A stretch of 64,000 nt of DNA from Streptomyces leeuwenhoekii (GCF_001013905.1 NZ_LN831790.1:7702001-7766000); one strand, 5' to 3'; shown: positions 44,818 through 54,155, counted from the first letter of the stretch. Notes: generated by a model from the sequence alone, not told the origin. Translations and numbers: made by a program.

Positions 44818-45249
44818 GTGATCGAGTGGGCACCCCTGGGCAGCGGTGCGCGGCCCGTTCCCGAACCGGCCGCGGCTCCCCTGGTGTGGGCGGTCGCCTT
44901 CGGCGGCGCGCTGGCCCTGGTGGCCGTCGTCAACAGCGTCGCCGGTCCCGGCCGTACCGTCCTCGCCCTGACCGCGCTGTCCCTGCTGGCCGCCGGGCTC
45001 GGACTGTGCGCCCGGTTCACGGCCGCTCCCGGTACGGCGCTGCTGTGCTGGCTCTCGCTCAACGGCTTCGCCATCCCGCCCGCCGGGACGCTCACATGGG
45101 CCGGGCGGCGGGACATGTTCTGGCTCGGCTGCCTGCTCGCCGCCGCCCTCGCCGGCACCGCCCTGGCCCGTGTGGTCCACGCCCGTGCCGCCTACCGCCG
45201 CCTGACGGCGGCACCCGGCCACGAGGCCCCGGAGGCGGGCGGCTGCTGA
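44818..45249 (+). CDS. DUF4118-like membrane protein
   Basis: A 143-aa protein with about four membrane helices (PLVWAVAFGGALALVAVVN, VLALTALSLLAAGLGLCARF, TALLCWLSLNGFAIP, MFWLGCLLAAALAGTALAR). The arrangement resembles the KdpD-type DUF4118 membrane module without any kinase. The GTG at 44818 has AAGGAG 10 bases upstream. It may be an anchor or small sensor; partner unknown. Confidence 0.75.
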   Translation: MIEWAPLGSGARPVPEPAAAPLVWAVAFGGALALVAVVNSVAGPGRTVLALTALSLLAAGLGLCARFTAAPGTALLCWLSLNGFAIPPAGTLTWAGRRDMFWLGCLLAAALAGTALARVVHARAAYRRLTAAPGHEAPEAGGC

Positions 45250-45430
45250 CGGCAGGTCCGGTCCGTGTCCGGACCGGAGCCGAGGTGCCCTGTCCGGACG
45301 ACGCCGCCGTGCCGCCGGCACCGGAGGCGAACCGCGGCGTCAAGAGCGCGACTGCCGCCCCGCTCGCCGTACGACGGGCGCGGGCGGCACGGAGCGGGTG
45401 TCATGGCGCCGTCGCTACACCGCCGCCCCG

Positions 45431-46348
45431 TCAGGCCGGGAGACCGCCCGACCCGGGGCCGCGCCGGTACACGTCCCGTTCCGCGAGGATCAGCGACCGT
45501 TCCCGTACGCAGTCGGCGTGGACCACCACCTCACAGGGATCGAGGCAGTCGATGGCGCCCTGCAGGGCGGCCAGCGCCTCGTCGAACCGCTTCAGCCGCC
45601 GCAGCGCGGCCGCCTTCCGGAACAGCGCCTCGGCACCCAGCCCCTGGGCGAACGCCGGGGCGCGCAGCAGCTCCAGCATCCGCTGCGGCTGGTCGGGCAG
45701 GTGCTCTCCCAGCCACAGGCCGTGCAGGAGGGCGTGGACGGCCTTGGCGTTACCGCCGGCGCGCGCCATGACCGACTCCAGCAGGTCCAGCCCACGGGGC
45801 CGGGACCGGCCCAGCAGGGCGAAGGCGCGCAGGGCGACGCTGTAGGGGTCCAGGTCCGGGCGGTCGGCGGAGCCCCGGGAGAAGAACTCCTCGATGGCAC
45901 CGCACCGGAAGTCGTACCGCAGGGTGGTCAGAAAGCTGTGCCACAGGCCGCGCCCGAACGGCGTGCCCGGATCCACCCCCGCCACGTGGGCGTCGGTAAG
46001 GAAGATGAGTGCGCTGCGGCCCGCGGTCCGCGCCCGCCACGCCAGGTCGCCGGTCACCTGGGCCGACTCGGCCCAGTCCGCCTCGCCGCGGGCCAGCCAG
46101 ACGGCCACCTCACGGGTCCAGTCCCGCCCCGAGGAGATCTCCTCGGCCACCCGGGCCCGCACCATCATCCACCCCCGGTCCCGCAAGGCCGCGCCGTCCC
46201 CTCGCAGGACGTGCTCCACGGCCTCGGCGGCCCGGGGCAGTCGCCACAGGCCGGACGCGGCGTGCTCGGAGGCGGCGTTCCACTCGGGGGACAGGGAAGC
46301 GATCGCGGTCACCGCCCGCTCCAGGCCTCGGTCCTGCTCCACGGGCAT
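45431..46348 (-). CDS. Hypothetical protein, helical-repeat type
   Basis: A 305-aa soluble protein built of paired helices (AALRDRGWMMVRARVAEEI, FRCGAIEEFFSRGSAD, AKAVHALLHGLWLGEHL, LGAEALFRKAAALRRLKRFD). The last pair, with FDEALAALQGAIDC, looks like one TPR unit, suggesting an alpha-solenoid scaffold. The ATG at 46348 has a GGAGGAGG site, so expression is likely strong. No function recognised. Confidence 0.75.
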   Translation of the reverse strand: MPVEQDRGLERAVTAIASLSPEWNAASEHAASGLWRLPRAAEAVEHVLRGDGAALRDRGWMMVRARVAEEISSGRDWTREVAVWLARGEADWAESAQVTGDLAWRARTAGRSALIFLTDAHVAGVDPGTPFGRGLWHSFLTTLRYDFRCGAIEEFFSRGSADRPDLDPYSVALRAFALLGRSRPRGLDLLESVMARAGGNAKAVHALLHGLWLGEHLPDQPQRMLELLRAPAFAQGLGAEALFRKAAALRRLKRFDEALAALQGAIDCLDPCEVVVHADCVRERSLILAERDVYRRGPGSGGLPA

Positions 46349-46624
46349 CGGGCCACCTCCTCCACGTCCCGGCCGCCGTTCGCCCGGGCGTTCCCGGCAC
46401 GGCTCCGGGCCGGTCATGTCATGTCTGCCGCGCGCGGGCGGTTCGGTAACCGCGCCGGGCCCGGTGCCCCCGCCGCCCACGGCCGCGAGGGACGGCGCCC
46501 GCGCCCCTGCTCCCTGGGAATACGCCGTACCGGGCCGTTCTCAGAGGGGACCGGTTGGGCCCGCCCGGAAGGGGCACTCACTGCGGGTGTCGCAGTGGCA
46601 CCTTCGAGAGCCCGGGAGGCGTGC

Positions 46625-47131
46625 GTGGCAGTCCGTCACCATCTGATCAAGGCGAGTCCGGAGGCGGTCTGGTCCGTCATCGCGGACGGCAGCCGATACG
46701 CGCAATGGGTGGTGGGAACGTCGGAGTCCCGCCCGAAGCGGGGGCACTGGCCCGACCTCGGCGCCGCGATCGAGTACGAGGTGCGCCTCGGCCCCGTGCG
46801 GATGACCAACGAGACGGTCGTCAGGCGGTGCGTGGAGGGCGCCGTCCTGGAGCTGGAGGCGCACGCCGGGCTGCTCGGCACCGCCCGGATCGCCATCGAG
46901 CTGCGGTCCTGGGGCGAGCAGTGCCTGGTGATCGTCGACGAGCATCCGCTGCGCGGCGCGGGCGGGGCGCTCCACAACGCGGGCCTGGAGGCGCTGATCC
47001 AGCTACGGCACCGCGCCATGCTGGCCCGGCTGGCCCGGCTCTGCGAGGCCCGGGCCGCCGGCGACACGCGTCCGGGGACCGCGACGGGCGAGGGGGCGGT
47101 GGCGGCGGGCCCGGAGGCCGGCCATGCCTGA
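46625..47131 (+). CDS. SRPBCC/polyketide cyclase-like protein
   Basis: A 168-aa Bet v1-like protein: N-terminal HHLIKASPEAVWSVIADGSRYAQW is the classic start of polyketide cyclase/dehydrase-type SRPBCC proteins, followed by the cavity strands and C-terminal helix with a disordered tail. The GTG at 46625 has a GGGAGG site. It overlaps the following flavoprotein gene by 8 bp and is the first gene of a three-gene operon. Confidence 0.87.
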   Translation: MAVRHHLIKASPEAVWSVIADGSRYAQWVVGTSESRPKRGHWPDLGAAIEYEVRLGPVRMTNETVVRRCVEGAVLELEAHAGLLGTARIAIELRSWGEQCLVIVDEHPLRGAGGALHNAGLEALIQLRHRAMLARLARLCEARAAGDTRPGTATGEGAVAAGPEAGHA

Positions 47132-48743
47132 CGCCGTCGTGATCGGCGCCGGGCCCAACGGGCTGGTGGCCGCGAACCTGCTGGCGGACGCCGGGTGGAG
47201 CGTCGAAGTCCTGGAGGAACAGCCCGAGCCCGGCGGAGCCGTGCGGCACGACAGCGGCGTCGACGCGGACTTCGTCAGCGACGTGTTCAGCTCCTTCTAC
47301 CCGCTGGCCGCCGCCTCCCCGGTACTGGCCGGCCTCGGCCTGACGGAACACGGCCTGCGGTGGAGCCACGCCCCCCACGTCCTCGCCCACCCCCTGAGCG
47401 ACGGCACGTGCGCGGTCCTCGACCGCCGCGTCGACACCACCGCCGCCTCCCTGGAGGTCTTCGCCCCCGGAGACGGAGCGGCCTGGCGGCGCCTGTACGA
47501 GGTGTGGGAAAGCCTCCGCCCCGACATCCTCGACGCGTTGTTCACGCCCTTCCCGCCGATCCGGGCCACCGCCCGGCTCGCCGCCCGGCTGCGCAGCGCG
47601 GGCGGGCTGCGGCTGGCGCGCTCCCTGGTGCTGCCCGTGCGGCGCCTGGGCGAGGAGGAGTTCCGGGGTGCGGGCGGCAGGCTGCTCCTGGCCGGCAACG
47701 CCCTCCACGCCGACCTGGCCCCGGAGGCCGCGGGCAGCGGCGGCTTCGGCTGGCTGATGTCCATGCTCGGACAGACGTACGGCTTCCCCGTACCGGTCGG
47801 CGGCTCCGGCGCCCTCACCGACGCCCTGGTGCGCCGCCTGCGCGCCCGGGGCGGCACCCTGCGCTGCGGACGGCGCGTCAGCCGCGTCGTCGTCCGCGAC
47901 CGGCGCGCCGTGGCGGTGCGCACCGCCGACGGCGAGACCGTTCCCGCGCGCCACGCCGTGCTCGCGGACGTCTCCGTACCCGACCTGTACGGCGGTCTCG
48001 TCGAGCCGGAGCACCTGCCCGCACAGGTGCTGGACGACGTCGAGCGCTTCCAGTGGGACTTCGCCACCTTCAAGGTGGACTGGGCGCTGGACGGCCCGGT
48101 GCCGTGGAAGTCCGAGGAAGCGGCCCGGGCCGGCACCGTGCACCTGGCCGACGGCGTGGACGAACTGACCCGGTTCGCCGCCCAGATCGCGATGCGGCAG
48201 GTGCCCGACCGGCCTTTCACCCTGTTCGGGCAGATGACGACCGCCGACCCGTGCCGCTCGCCACAGGGCACCGAGTCGGCGTGGGCCTACACCCACGTCC
48301 CCCACGACATCCGGGCCGACGCCGGGGAGGAGGGCATCACCGGAAGCTGGGACGCCGGGGAGCAAGAGCTCATGGCCGACCGCGTCGAACGGCAAGTCGA
48401 GCGGTTCGCCCCGGGTTTCCGGCAACTCGTGCGCGCCCGCCGCATCCTGGCCCCGCCCACCCTCCAGTCGCTCGACGCCAACCTGCGCGGCGGCGCCATC
48501 AACGGCGGCACCACCGCCCTCCACCAGCAGCTCTTCTTCCGCCCCGTGCCCGGCGCCGGACGGCCGGAGACAGCGGTGGCGGGCCTGTTCCTCGCCTCCG
48601 CGGGCGCCCACCCGGGGGGCGGCGTGCACGGCGCCCCCGGCGCCAACGCCGCGCGGGCCGCGCTGCGCCGGCACTTCCCCCCGGGCCGTACCCGGCTCCA
48701 GCGGATGCTCGCCGGCCGCGACCGCACCGGAACGAAACGGTGA
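47124..48743 (+). CDS. CrtI/PYROXD2-like FAD-dependent oxidoreductase
   Basis: A 539-aa flavoprotein. The FAD-binding fold opens with VVIGAGPNGLVAANLLA and EVLEEQPEPGGAV, and the C-terminal GAHPGGGVHGAPGANAA resembles the closing motif of phytoene-desaturase-like oxidoreductases. It belongs to the pyridine nucleotide-disulfide-like branch rather than true CrtI. It probably desaturates or isomerises a lipid or isoprenoid. It is coupled to the SRPBCC gene upstream and the SDR downstream (GTGA). Confidence 0.88.
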   Translation: MPDAVVIGAGPNGLVAANLLADAGWSVEVLEEQPEPGGAVRHDSGVDADFVSDVFSSFYPLAAASPVLAGLGLTEHGLRWSHAPHVLAHPLSDGTCAVLDRRVDTTAASLEVFAPGDGAAWRRLYEVWESLRPDILDALFTPFPPIRATARLAARLRSAGGLRLARSLVLPVRRLGEEEFRGAGGRLLLAGNALHADLAPEAAGSGGFGWLMSMLGQTYGFPVPVGGSGALTDALVRRLRARGGTLRCGRRVSRVVVRDRRAVAVRTADGETVPARHAVLADVSVPDLYGGLVEPEHLPAQVLDDVERFQWDFATFKVDWALDGPVPWKSEEAARAGTVHLADGVDELTRFAAQIAMRQVPDRPFTLFGQMTTADPCRSPQGTESAWAYTHVPHDIRADAGEEGITGSWDAGEQELMADRVERQVERFAPGFRQLVRARRILAPPTLQSLDANLRGGAINGGTTALHQQLFFRPVPGAGRPETAVAGLFLASAGAHPGGGVHGAPGANAARAALRRHFPPGRTRLQRMLAGRDRTGTKR

Positions 48744-49732
48744 GCGGGCGGCCGGCGGTGGACAGCCCCCTGCGGAACCGGACCGTCGTCGTCACCGGAG
48801 CCGCGCGCGGCATCGGGGCGGCGCTGGCGCTGGAGCTGGCCCGCCGCGGCGCCCGGCTCGCCCTGCTCGGCCACGAGAAGCCCCTCCTGGACGCGGTGGC
48901 GGCCACCGTGCCGTCCGCCGCACTGACGTGGGAGGTGGACGTCACCGACGCCGAGGCGCTGGCCGGCGCGGCGGACGAGGTGCGCCGGCGGCTGGGCCCC
49001 CCGTCCGCCGTGGTGGCGAACGCGGGCATCGCGACCGGCGGCCCGTTCGCCACCTCGGACCCGGCCCTGTGGCGCCGCGTCATCGACGTCAACCTCACGG
49101 GCAGCGCCCAGACCGCGCGGGCGTTCCTGCCGGACCTGACCGACACGGCGGGCTACTACCTCCAGGTCGCCTCGTCCGCGTCGCTGGGCGCCGCCCCGCT
49201 GATGAGCGCCTACTGCGCCGCCAAGGCGGGGGCCGAAGCCTTCGCCCAGGCACTGCGGGCCGAGGTGGCGCACCTCGGGATCGGCGTGGGCATCGCCTAT
49301 GTGCACTGGACGGACACCGAGATGATCCGCGACGCCGACCGGTACACGGCCCTGCGCACCCTGCGCGTCCGCATGCCGCCGCCTGCCTCGCGCGTCTCCC
49401 CCGTGGACGCGGTCGCCGCCCGGCTGGCCCACGCCGTCGAACGCCGTCGTACGACCGTCTACGTACCCGCCTGGCTGCGCATGGCACAGGTGGTGCGCAC
49501 GGCCATGCCCCCCGTGGTGCTGCGCCGGACCCGCCGCGAACTGCCCCGGCTGGAGGACGCCCGGGAACTGACCGCGACCGGCCCGCTCGGGGCGGGCGGA
49601 CGGGCCGACCGGGCGGCCGCGGAGGAGACGGCGGGCCGGCAGACGGGGGAGACGGCGGATCCGAAGACGGAGACAACGCCGGACACCGGCGAAAGGGCCG
49701 CCAAGGAGACGGACGGGGAGACGGACGAGTAG
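48740..49732 (+). CDS. Short-chain dehydrogenase with charged tail
   Basis: A 330-aa SDR: TGAARGIGAALALELARRG cofactor motif, NAG near residue 93, catalytic YxxxK in SAYCAAKAGAE (near 155). It resembles SDRs acting on lipid or retinol-like alcohols. The last 55 residues are acidic and low-complexity, dispensable for catalysis. The GTG at 48740 overlaps the previous stop. It ends 57 bp from the convergent crtU. Confidence 0.9.
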   Translation: MSGRPAVDSPLRNRTVVVTGAARGIGAALALELARRGARLALLGHEKPLLDAVAATVPSAALTWEVDVTDAEALAGAADEVRRRLGPPSAVVANAGIATGGPFATSDPALWRRVIDVNLTGSAQTARAFLPDLTDTAGYYLQVASSASLGAAPLMSAYCAAKAGAEAFAQALRAEVAHLGIGVGIAYVHWTDTEMIRDADRYTALRTLRVRMPPPASRVSPVDAVAARLAHAVERRRTTVYVPAWLRMAQVVRTAMPPVVLRRTRRELPRLEDARELTATGPLGAGGRADRAAAEETAGRQTGETADPKTETTPDTGERAAKETDGETDE

Positions 49733-49789
49733 GCGTCGTACCGGGGCCGTCGCGAGTCGTCCGCCCGCGGCCGGGGACCGCCGGGGACG

Positions 49790-51388
49790 TCAGGCGCGCG
49801 ATCTTCTCTTCTCCCTCCCCGCCGTCGTGCTCCCGGTCACGGTCGCCCCGCGGCGGGCGAGGGCGCGCAGCAGCGCCGAGCGGCCGCGGTCGGGGACCGT
49901 CCACAGCCCCTCACCCCGCACGCCCCACCGCTCCAGCAGGGCGTTGGCGGCGAGGAATCCGGAGGTGGCGGCCCGCTCCATCAACGCCACCGGCAGGTCG
50001 GTGCGCACCAGATCACCGGCGACGACGACGGCCGGGTCCGGCGTCCGGACGGTGGGCCGGTCCCGGTAGCCGCCCACCGGGAACAGCGGGCAGTCCGCCC
50101 GGTATTCGTGGCGGACGTCGAGGACGCGGGCGTCACGGGTCTCCGGATACACGCGGTGCAACTGCTCGGTGAGTTCCCCGGCCGCCGTGTCCGGGGCGGT
50201 GGCGGGGGAGAGCGCGTAGCCGTGCAGTTCGACGACCGATCCGCCCGAGCGCGCGGCCCAGCGTGCCGCCTCGCCCTCCCAGTGGGAGACCACGCTGACG
50301 TTGTCCAGCGGGCCGTAGCCGCTGGTGCCGAGGAATCCGGGGCGGCCGGGGGCGACCGGCCGGTCCAGCCACAGCCGGGACACCAGGAACGGTGGCGCGG
50401 TGCGCAGCCGCGCCACCCGGGCCCGCCACTCGGCGTCGCCGAGCCCCGGTGAGCGGTCCACCAGCGCCCTCAGGCCGTCGACGTCCAGGGCGAGGACGAC
50501 GGCGTCGTAGCGGCGCGCACCGGAGGCGTCGACCACGTCGTGGCCGCCGTCGGAGCGCGGACGGACGGCCTCCACGGGGGCGGCGGTCCGCACCGTCACG
50601 CCGTGCCCGGCCAGGTGGCGCGCGAGCGGATCCCACAGCGCCTGCGGATACGGCTCGCGCGGAACGTCGAACAGCAGCCCTTCGCTGGAGCCGAGGAAGT
50701 AGATGTGGAACATCAGCGCCATCTCCGCGGCGGACAGCTCACGGGGGTCGGCGAAGAAACTGCGGGAGAACACCTCGAAAGCCAGGTGCCGTGCGGCGGC
50801 GGGGAAGCGCAGGGAGTCGAGGAAGTCGTGCGCGCTGACGTGGTCGAGCCGGTCGTGGACGCGGCGGGTGCGGACGTCGAGCAGGGGCAGCGCCGCCGAG
50901 GGGCGCAGGGACAGCAGGTCCCGAGGCCCGAAGGCGGGGCTCAGCGCGACGAAACCGAGGGCGTTCCACGGGGGAGTGCGCGGAACGCGGCGGAAGCCGT
51001 CGCACAGGCCGCTGCTGTGCCGGAGCGGGTAGTCGGGCAGCCCCGCCAGCATCTCCAGCGCGGGATCGGCCCGGCGCAGCAGACTCCGCAGGTTGTAGTA
51101 CTGGCGGAAGAAGGCGTGGAAACCGCGGCTCATCGTCGCCCGTGTGCCGTCGGCCAGGGTGACCGGCCGGCCGGAGACCCGGCCGCCGAGCTGCGGCTCG
51201 CGCTCGTGCAGCACCACGCGTACGCCGCGCTCGGCGAGCACGGTGGCCGCCGCCAGCCCGGCGATGCCGCCGCCGACCACCGCCGCGGACGGCGGCCCGC
51301 CGGCGATCCGCTCCCGTCCGGGCCGGGGCGGGAGGAGCCGCGCGCGCCGGTCCCTGCCCGGGGGGCGCGCGCCGCCTCGCGCGCTCAC
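49790..51388 (-). CDS. crtU: Carotene desaturase/methyltransferase (isorenieratene synthase)
   Basis: A 532-aa flavoprotein that desaturates and methyl-shifts the beta-rings of beta-carotene to aromatic rings, giving isorenieratene. It has the FAD motif AAVVGGGIAGLAAATVLAERG and the CrtU hallmark SRGFHAFFRQYYNLRSLLRR. Length is usual. The GTG at 51388 overlaps the crtT stop (GTGA), so crtY-crtT-crtU form one operon. It converges with the SRPBCC-flavoprotein-SDR operon. Confidence 0.93.
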   Translation of the reverse strand: MSARGGARPPGRDRRARLLPPRPGRERIAGGPPSAAVVGGGIAGLAAATVLAERGVRVVLHEREPQLGGRVSGRPVTLADGTRATMSRGFHAFFRQYYNLRSLLRRADPALEMLAGLPDYPLRHSSGLCDGFRRVPRTPPWNALGFVALSPAFGPRDLLSLRPSAALPLLDVRTRRVHDRLDHVSAHDFLDSLRFPAAARHLAFEVFSRSFFADPRELSAAEMALMFHIYFLGSSEGLLFDVPREPYPQALWDPLARHLAGHGVTVRTAAPVEAVRPRSDGGHDVVDASGARRYDAVVLALDVDGLRALVDRSPGLGDAEWRARVARLRTAPPFLVSRLWLDRPVAPGRPGFLGTSGYGPLDNVSVVSHWEGEAARWAARSGGSVVELHGYALSPATAPDTAAGELTEQLHRVYPETRDARVLDVRHEYRADCPLFPVGGYRDRPTVRTPDPAVVVAGDLVRTDLPVALMERAATSGFLAANALLERWGVRGEGLWTVPDRGRSALLRALARRGATVTGSTTAGREKRRSRA

Positions 51389-52116
51389 CGGGCACCGCCC
51401 GGGCGCTGGGGCGGGCGGCGGGCCAGGAACGTGTGGGTGATACCCGTCTGCCAGCCGGGCAGCGGCAGGACGCGGACGCGGTCGAACCCGGCCCGGCCCA
51501 GCCGGGCGGCGAAGGCCGGCGCCGTGTCGAAGGTGGCGACACTGCGCCCCAGATGGCGGTAGAGAGCCCGGTCGCCGGTGGCCGTGCCGAGCGGCCGGAT
51601 GACACCCCGGCAGACCGCGGACCACACCAGGCGGTCGGCCCGCCGTCCGCTGAGCGCGTACTCGTGCACCGCGAGGCGGCCGCCCGGCGCCAGCAGCCCG
51701 CGTACCGTCCGCAGGACCGCGTCCGGGTCGGCCAGGTTGCGGAAGAGATAGGCGGCGAAGACGGCGTCGAACGGGCCCGACACCCCCGCGCGGCTCAGTT
51801 CCTCCGCCGGGGCGTGCACGAAGCGCACCCGGTCCGGCCACGGCTTGGCCCGCGCCCGGCGCAGCATGCCCGCCGAGGCGTCGACCCCGACGATGTCCGC
51901 GCCGGGGAGCGTCGCGGCCAGCGCCGCCGTGGACGCGCCGGTGCCGCAGCCCAGGTCCAGCACCCGGCATCCGCTGCCGCCGTCCGGCAGCCCCAGCCGG
52001 CGGGCGGAGCGGCGCAACTGGCCGTGGTACCCCGGGTTGAGCGCGACCAGACGGTCGTAGGCGCCGGCGCCGTGATCGAAGGCGTCGGCCAGCGCCGCGT
52101 CACGCAGCAAGGTCAT
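51385..52116 (-). CDS. crtT: Methyltransferase of the carotenoid cluster
   Basis: A 243-aa SAM methyltransferase with the GxGxG-type VLDLGCGTGASTAALA motif near residue 50, an acidic VGVDAS and PFDAVFAAYLFRNLADP. It matches CrtT of streptomycete isorenieratene clusters by position and order. The ATG at 52116 is preferred because AGGAG stands 7 bp upstream; an upstream ATG at 52179 overlaps the crtY stop (ATGA) and could be used instead, adding 21 residues. Confidence 0.85.
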   Translation of the reverse strand: MTLLRDAALADAFDHGAGAYDRLVALNPGYHGQLRRSARRLGLPDGGSGCRVLDLGCGTGASTAALAATLPGADIVGVDASAGMLRRARAKPWPDRVRFVHAPAEELSRAGVSGPFDAVFAAYLFRNLADPDAVLRTVRGLLAPGGRLAVHEYALSGRRADRLVWSAVCRGVIRPLGTATGDRALYRHLGRSVATFDTAPAFAARLGRAGFDRVRVLPLPGWQTGITHTFLARRPPQRPGGAR

Positions 52117-52175
52117 CGGTGACTCCTGAACGGGGGTGGGGCGCCGGGAGCGACGGGGGAGGCGGGCGTCGCCGG

Positions 52176-53414
52176 TCATGGGGCGGGAGGGCGGACGCGG
52201 CGGGGCAGCCAGGGCACCTCGGCCGCCGTCCGCAGCATCGGCAGGACGGGGGTGCGCACGCCGACCGAGAGATCCTCGTACAGCCGGGTCTCACCGTCGA
52301 GGAAGCGCAGCAGTAGCCGTACGGGTACGCGTGCGAAGAGCCGGAAGAAGAAGTCGGGGCCGTCGATCCGGCCCGTGTCCAGCGCGCGCAGCAGCACGGC
52401 GTCCATCATCCGGGCACGCGCCGGGTGCGGTGGCGGCGGTACGGGTGCCCTGCCCGCGCGGACCGCTCGCGCGACGGCGTCCGACTGCCGCTGCACGGCG
52501 GAGAAGGTGTAACCGGTGGCGGCGCGCGTCGCCCCGCCCGCGGCACCGATCGGGAAGACGGAGCGGGCGATCCGCCGGGGGAAGACGGCGTCGGTCATCG
52601 GGATCACCCCTTGCTCCGTCGACAGCACCCGCGCGTCGCCGATGCCGAGGACGCGCCGTGTGTAGTGCTCCAGGGCGGCGTCGTAGGCGTCGGCCGTGAG
52701 CGGGGCGGGACCGAACTCGGTGTACTCGACCAGGGCGGTTCGGCGGCCGGTGGGCAGGACGTATCCGAAGGACAGGCCGCGGGCGGGCTGCGGGGTGCGG
52801 AAGTCCATCAGGTCGACCACCTCCGGGTCGAACGCCGGCCGGGAGGTGCGCACGAACCAGCCCCGGAAGTGCTGGAGCAGACGGGTGCGGGCGGCGGGCG
52901 GGCGGGGCGGTGGGCGGGAGTCGAAGACCCACCGGCCGCGCAGCCGGACCGGGACGCCCGCGGCGTCCGTGCCCCGGACCTCGGCCGTCCCGTCCGGCAG
53001 GACGGCCACCGTGTCGACGGCGGCCTCCACACGGCGCACTCCGGGCGCCTTGCCCAGATCGCCGGTGACCAGGGCCTCGAAGTCGTCCGAACGGATCATC
53101 TTGTAGCGCACCGGCGCGATGTGCCGCCGGACGGCGGCTCCGTGCCGGTCGCGGACCCGCAGCCACTCCCACGACGCCGTCACCGCCGGGTCGAAGCGGC
53201 CCGCGCCCGTCTCCCAGAAACACCAGGTGCGGCGCGGCGCCCGCAGCGGACCGGCGGGCGGCTCGACCAGGACGACCGAGGGCGCCGCACGGTGCCCCGG
53301 CGCCGCGGTCGGCAGCCGGTGCGCCAGCGACAGGCCCGCCGCCCCGGCCCCGACGATGACGATGTCGGCCTGCAGTACGGCGTCCGCCCGCCGCCCGGCG
53401 CCCGTCTCCAGCAC
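52176..53414 (-). CDS. crtY: Lycopene beta-cyclase, CrtY type
   Basis: A 412-aa flavoprotein that cyclises lycopene ends to beta-rings. It begins with ADIVIVGAGAAGLSLAHRL, contains RRTWCFWE typical of CrtY (near residue 62) and the late FPIGAAGGATRAATGYTF motif. The GTG at 53414 has a GGAGAGGAG site. It is the first gene of the minus-strand crt operon and is transcribed away from crtI across a 609-bp regulatory gap. Confidence 0.93.
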   Translation of the reverse strand: MLETGAGRRADAVLQADIVIVGAGAAGLSLAHRLPTAAPGHRAAPSVVLVEPPAGPLRAPRRTWCFWETGAGRFDPAVTASWEWLRVRDRHGAAVRRHIAPVRYKMIRSDDFEALVTGDLGKAPGVRRVEAAVDTVAVLPDGTAEVRGTDAAGVPVRLRGRWVFDSRPPPRPPAARTRLLQHFRGWFVRTSRPAFDPEVVDLMDFRTPQPARGLSFGYVLPTGRRTALVEYTEFGPAPLTADAYDAALEHYTRRVLGIGDARVLSTEQGVIPMTDAVFPRRIARSVFPIGAAGGATRAATGYTFSAVQRQSDAVARAVRAGRAPVPPPPHPARARMMDAVLLRALDTGRIDGPDFFFRLFARVPVRLLLRFLDGETRLYEDLSVGVRTPVLPMLRTAAEVPWLPRRVRPPAP

Positions 53415-54023
53415 GGCCGTTCTCCTCTCCTGCGGTCTCCTCCGGCGCCCCGCGTCTCACTCCGGGGCCTTGCGGCAGTCCTCGGGACCGGGAGCCCTGC
53501 GGCCGGTCGCCCGGCGGTCCTGCCGGGCCCGGGTCCTCAGCTCCGGTGCGAGGACGGCCCGGACACGCCCGGATGCCGGCCGCACCACCCGGATGCCGTC
53601 CGGACCCGGCCGGATCCCAGCCGTATTCGGCCGGACGCCCGTCCCGCATCCGGGGCAGGCGTCGGCCGAGTATTCCCCGCGCGGCCGGCTCCCGGACGTA
53701 CGGCGCGCGGGAGGCGACCGGGCCGGGTGCCCGCCGGACGGGTGGCCGACGCGCAGAACGGGCGACTGCGGCTTCGGGCCGGACCCCGCCGGGGAAGGCA
53801 TGAGGCCGTGCCTCGCGGCGACGACGCCGGGCCGCCCACCGGCACGGTGCGGAAGGCGTGCCGTGCCCTCCGACCGGGTGCCGTGAGCGGCACGCCGCCG
53901 ACGCGGGACGCCTCCGGCACCCCCGGTCGCCCGCATGCCCCGACCGGACCTTCGCGGCCCGGACCCACGACAGACGACCGACCACCGACGACCGACCACC
54001 GACGACCGACGAGAGGAACCGGG
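53415..54023. promoter_or_regulatory. Divergent crt control region with repeated CCCGGATGC elements
   Basis: This 609-bp gap separates crtY (minus) and the orf43-crtI operon (plus). CCCGGATGCCG occurs at 53568-53578 and again exactly 20 bp later (53588-53598), and the inverse GCATCCGGG lies at 53646-53654. A 14-bp tandem repeat (gacgaccgaccacc unit) follows at 53973-54010, just before the plus-strand start. No crtE, sigma or MerR/LitR gene is present and no coding frame is convincing. Confidence 0.55.
53973..54010. repeat. 14-bp tandem repeat, 2.7 copies
   Basis: GACGACCGACCACC at 53973-53986 and 53987-54000 with a partial copy to 54010, ending directly before the GAGAGG ribosome site of the 43-aa gene. 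Confidence 0.7.
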
Positions 54024-54155
54024 ATGCGACCCAGCGGAGCTAACGGCGCCCGCCGTGCCCGGGGGCGACCACCGGGAGCCGCCGCGCACGCCACCGCTCG
54101 GAGCCGGCCGCGCCGGAACGGCCCCGCCCCGGCCGCGGGAAAGGGCCGGAGATGA
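54024..54155 (+). CDS. 43-aa basic leader-like peptide coupled to crtI
   Basis: A short gene with a GAGAGG ribosome site and ATG at 54024 whose stop overlaps the crtI start (ATGA at 54152-54155). The peptide is very basic (many Arg/Pro/Ala) and has no recognised homology; it could be a leader needed for translation of crtI, or a leftover of a lost gene such as crtE. It is included because its position and coupling are exact; as a protein it is uncertain. Confidence 0.5.
   Translation: MRPSGANGARRARGRPPGAAAHATARSRPRRNGPAPAAGKGRR

Noticed and set aside
53415..54023. A decayed crtE gene
   Set aside because: I searched all frames by eye for the Asp-rich DDxxD motif and prenyltransferase landmarks and found none; the region can only be called non-coding.
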